In this document: in pieces, positions 63,011 through 64,000 of the stretch
Position numbering within the stretch: the first letter of the stretch is position 1
Layout of the letters: each line of letters begins with the position of its first letter
NCBI GenBank assembly: GCA_947471745.1
Contig: CANJKZ010000068.1
Coordinates: 3,267,001 to 3,331,000 of the forward strand
Direction: 5' to 3'
Length of the DNA: 64,000 nt
From: Closterium sp. Naga37s-1
Lineage: Eukaryota; Streptophyta; Zygnematophyceae; Desmidiales; Closteriaceae
The notes under the pieces: generated by a model
What the model was told of the DNA's origin: nothing
The model's input: only the letters and a program-made list of their open reading frames with translations
Databases searched by the model: none
Position numbers and translations under genes: made by a program

Positions 63011-63122
63011 AGGGGCTGGTCTTGTACCAGGCACCCAAGCACCCTTGGAGGTGACCCCGAGGAGAGGTTTTAAGTTTGATTAAGTCTTAGTAGCTTGAGT
63101 TTATTTGGCCCTTACACCAACA
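63011..63122 (-). repeat. 112-bp dispersed repeat, copy 2
   Basis: Second copy of 39607-39719. On the minus strand it begins TGTTGGTGTAAGGGCC... next to the end of the copia integrase fragment at 63123. Confidence 0.7.
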
Positions 63123-63640
63123 TAAGCCGTGGTCAGCTCCCTCTGGATGCCCTGCTTCTTGAGCCAGGCCGTCATCTCAGCTCCAAGGAACTCACCACCC
63201 CGGTCTGTCCTAATTTGCTTGCTTCTCCATGAATGGCAGCCAATCTTCCCGTAGAGTGAAGGCGGAGTGGTCCTTTTGCTTCAGTCTGCTCCGATCATCC
63301 AGAATGGTTAAGAAATACCGCTCCCCTTTGTGCCCTTGCAACGGCAGCGGGCCCACCAAGTCCATGTGAACCAGCTCCAAAGGCTTCTTGCTCCTGCCAG
63401 CCACACAATGGAAGGCAAAACACGTAAACTTTGAGACCAAACATATTTCACAGTTATCATCGGGTGGCTGTCCGTTCAGCTTCAGATCCTTAATGGCTCC
63501 ATCCTTCTCCAACTGCTTCAACAAGAGCATTGCCACATGCCCCAAGCGTCGGTGTGCCGTTGCCCAATCCGTCTCCCCAGATCTGGCCAACACTTTCACA
63601 CCAACCCCTCCAACGGCGTTGCACTCCCCCTGGGATGCAG
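63123..63640 (-). pseudogene. Inverted copia integrase fragment related to element 7
   Basis: The minus strand reads SGETDWATAHRRLGHVAMLL, CEICLVSKFTCFAFH, VHMDLVGPLPLQGHKGERYF and, after a frameshift near 63215, RTDRGGEFLGAEM and GIQRELTTAY. It corresponds to 51010-51560 of element 7 in opposite orientation. The codon after GPLPL is CAG here where element 7 has TAG. Confidence 0.88.
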
Positions 63641-64000
63641 TGTTGGGTGCAAATTCACATTACACGAGAATTGCCGTCTGTTTGTACGAGTATGCGTGAG
63701 CGAATGCATTTGCGTATGTTCACAATTTTCGCTCGAAGCATTTGCAGGTACTCGCACATTGTGCGCTTCGGCACAACATTGTACACGCTATGAACATTGC
63801 AAGCAGAAAGGACGAGCTTGCAAAGGAACCCAAGATGGAAGCTTTGCGGTTCGGTTGAATTGATTGCGCAGATTCAGTTCTATCCGACTCGAAATTGTAC
63901 TGTTTTGTTTGGTTGTCTATAGTGAAGCAGGGCAGGCACTATAGGGGTACAATTTAGGTGAAGGTTGGATGTTGTTTGTCAGTATCTGCATGCTACAGGG
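63641..64000 (+). repeat. LTR of element 7 family, runs out of window
   Basis: TGTTGGGTGCAAATTCACAT parallels 53575 onward and extends past the truncation point of that copy (CACTATAGGGGTACAATTTA). It directly abuts the inverted integrase fragment and may be the 5' LTR of an element inserted there, continuing beyond base 64000. Confidence 0.8.

Overview
This is a eukaryotic nuclear window, almost certainly from the green plant lineage. Introns carry GT-AG borders, the interstitial telomere-like blocks are TTTAGGG-type, LTR elements use initiator-Met-like primer sites (TGGTATC-GAG-C type), and coding DNA is GC-rich. A streptophyte alga (zygnematophyte, Closterium-like) is my best guess. It is an inference from composition and retroelement style, not a demonstrated assignment.

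The window is a nest of LTR retrotransposons around one recognisable host gene. Left to right: a minus-strand Ty1/copia element (1-3522 plus its LTR); a complete copia element with 446-bp LTRs and target duplication CCTCC (4502-10565); a three-exon minus-strand host gene for a secreted coiled-coil/CHRD-like protein with one nonsense codon (11201-12802); decayed coding traces (13997-15033); a deleted copia of 'family C' (15035-15560) running into a 37-bp satellite array (15541-17301 and 19039-19303) that ends at a family C LTR (19304). That unit is split by a 1.7-kb non-autonomous LTR element with 176-bp LTRs (17302-19038, duplication TTACT) and by a 6.6-kb copia element with 127-bp LTRs (19842-26459, duplication GCGAC). 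Then come tRNA-derived SINE-like units (27100-27605), an inverted family C LTR with a scrap of satellite, copia relics, and a young copia element with identical 129-bp LTRs (30841-38178, duplication AACAG).

The right half has more copia relics (38184-41130), a minus-strand gypsy 5' end (41290-42130), and a young gag-only element with 411-bp LTRs and a roughly 1530-residue Gag (42748-48371). This gag-only element sits inside an older gypsy-type gag relic. It is followed by a decayed copia element (about 49640-53903), a second satellite array (53904-56490), a fuller family C copy (56502-59735) with a third array and its LTR (59736 to about 62860), and an inverted copia fragment abutting another LTR.

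The most striking system is family C. In four places a 37-bp satellite array abuts the LTR start, and in two of them the array follows a reverse-transcriptase fragment truncated at the same place. The array therefore looks like internal cargo of a non-autonomous retroelement, which would disperse satellite DNA by retrotransposition. The elements at 17302, 19842 and 30841 share short LTRs, the TAGTGGGGTA core, an initiator-Met-like primer site and the CTATGGGGGTG polypurine tract, so the small one is plausibly mobilised by enzymes of the larger ones. Several in-frame stops are CAG-to-TAG changes, as expected from deamination of methylated cytosines.
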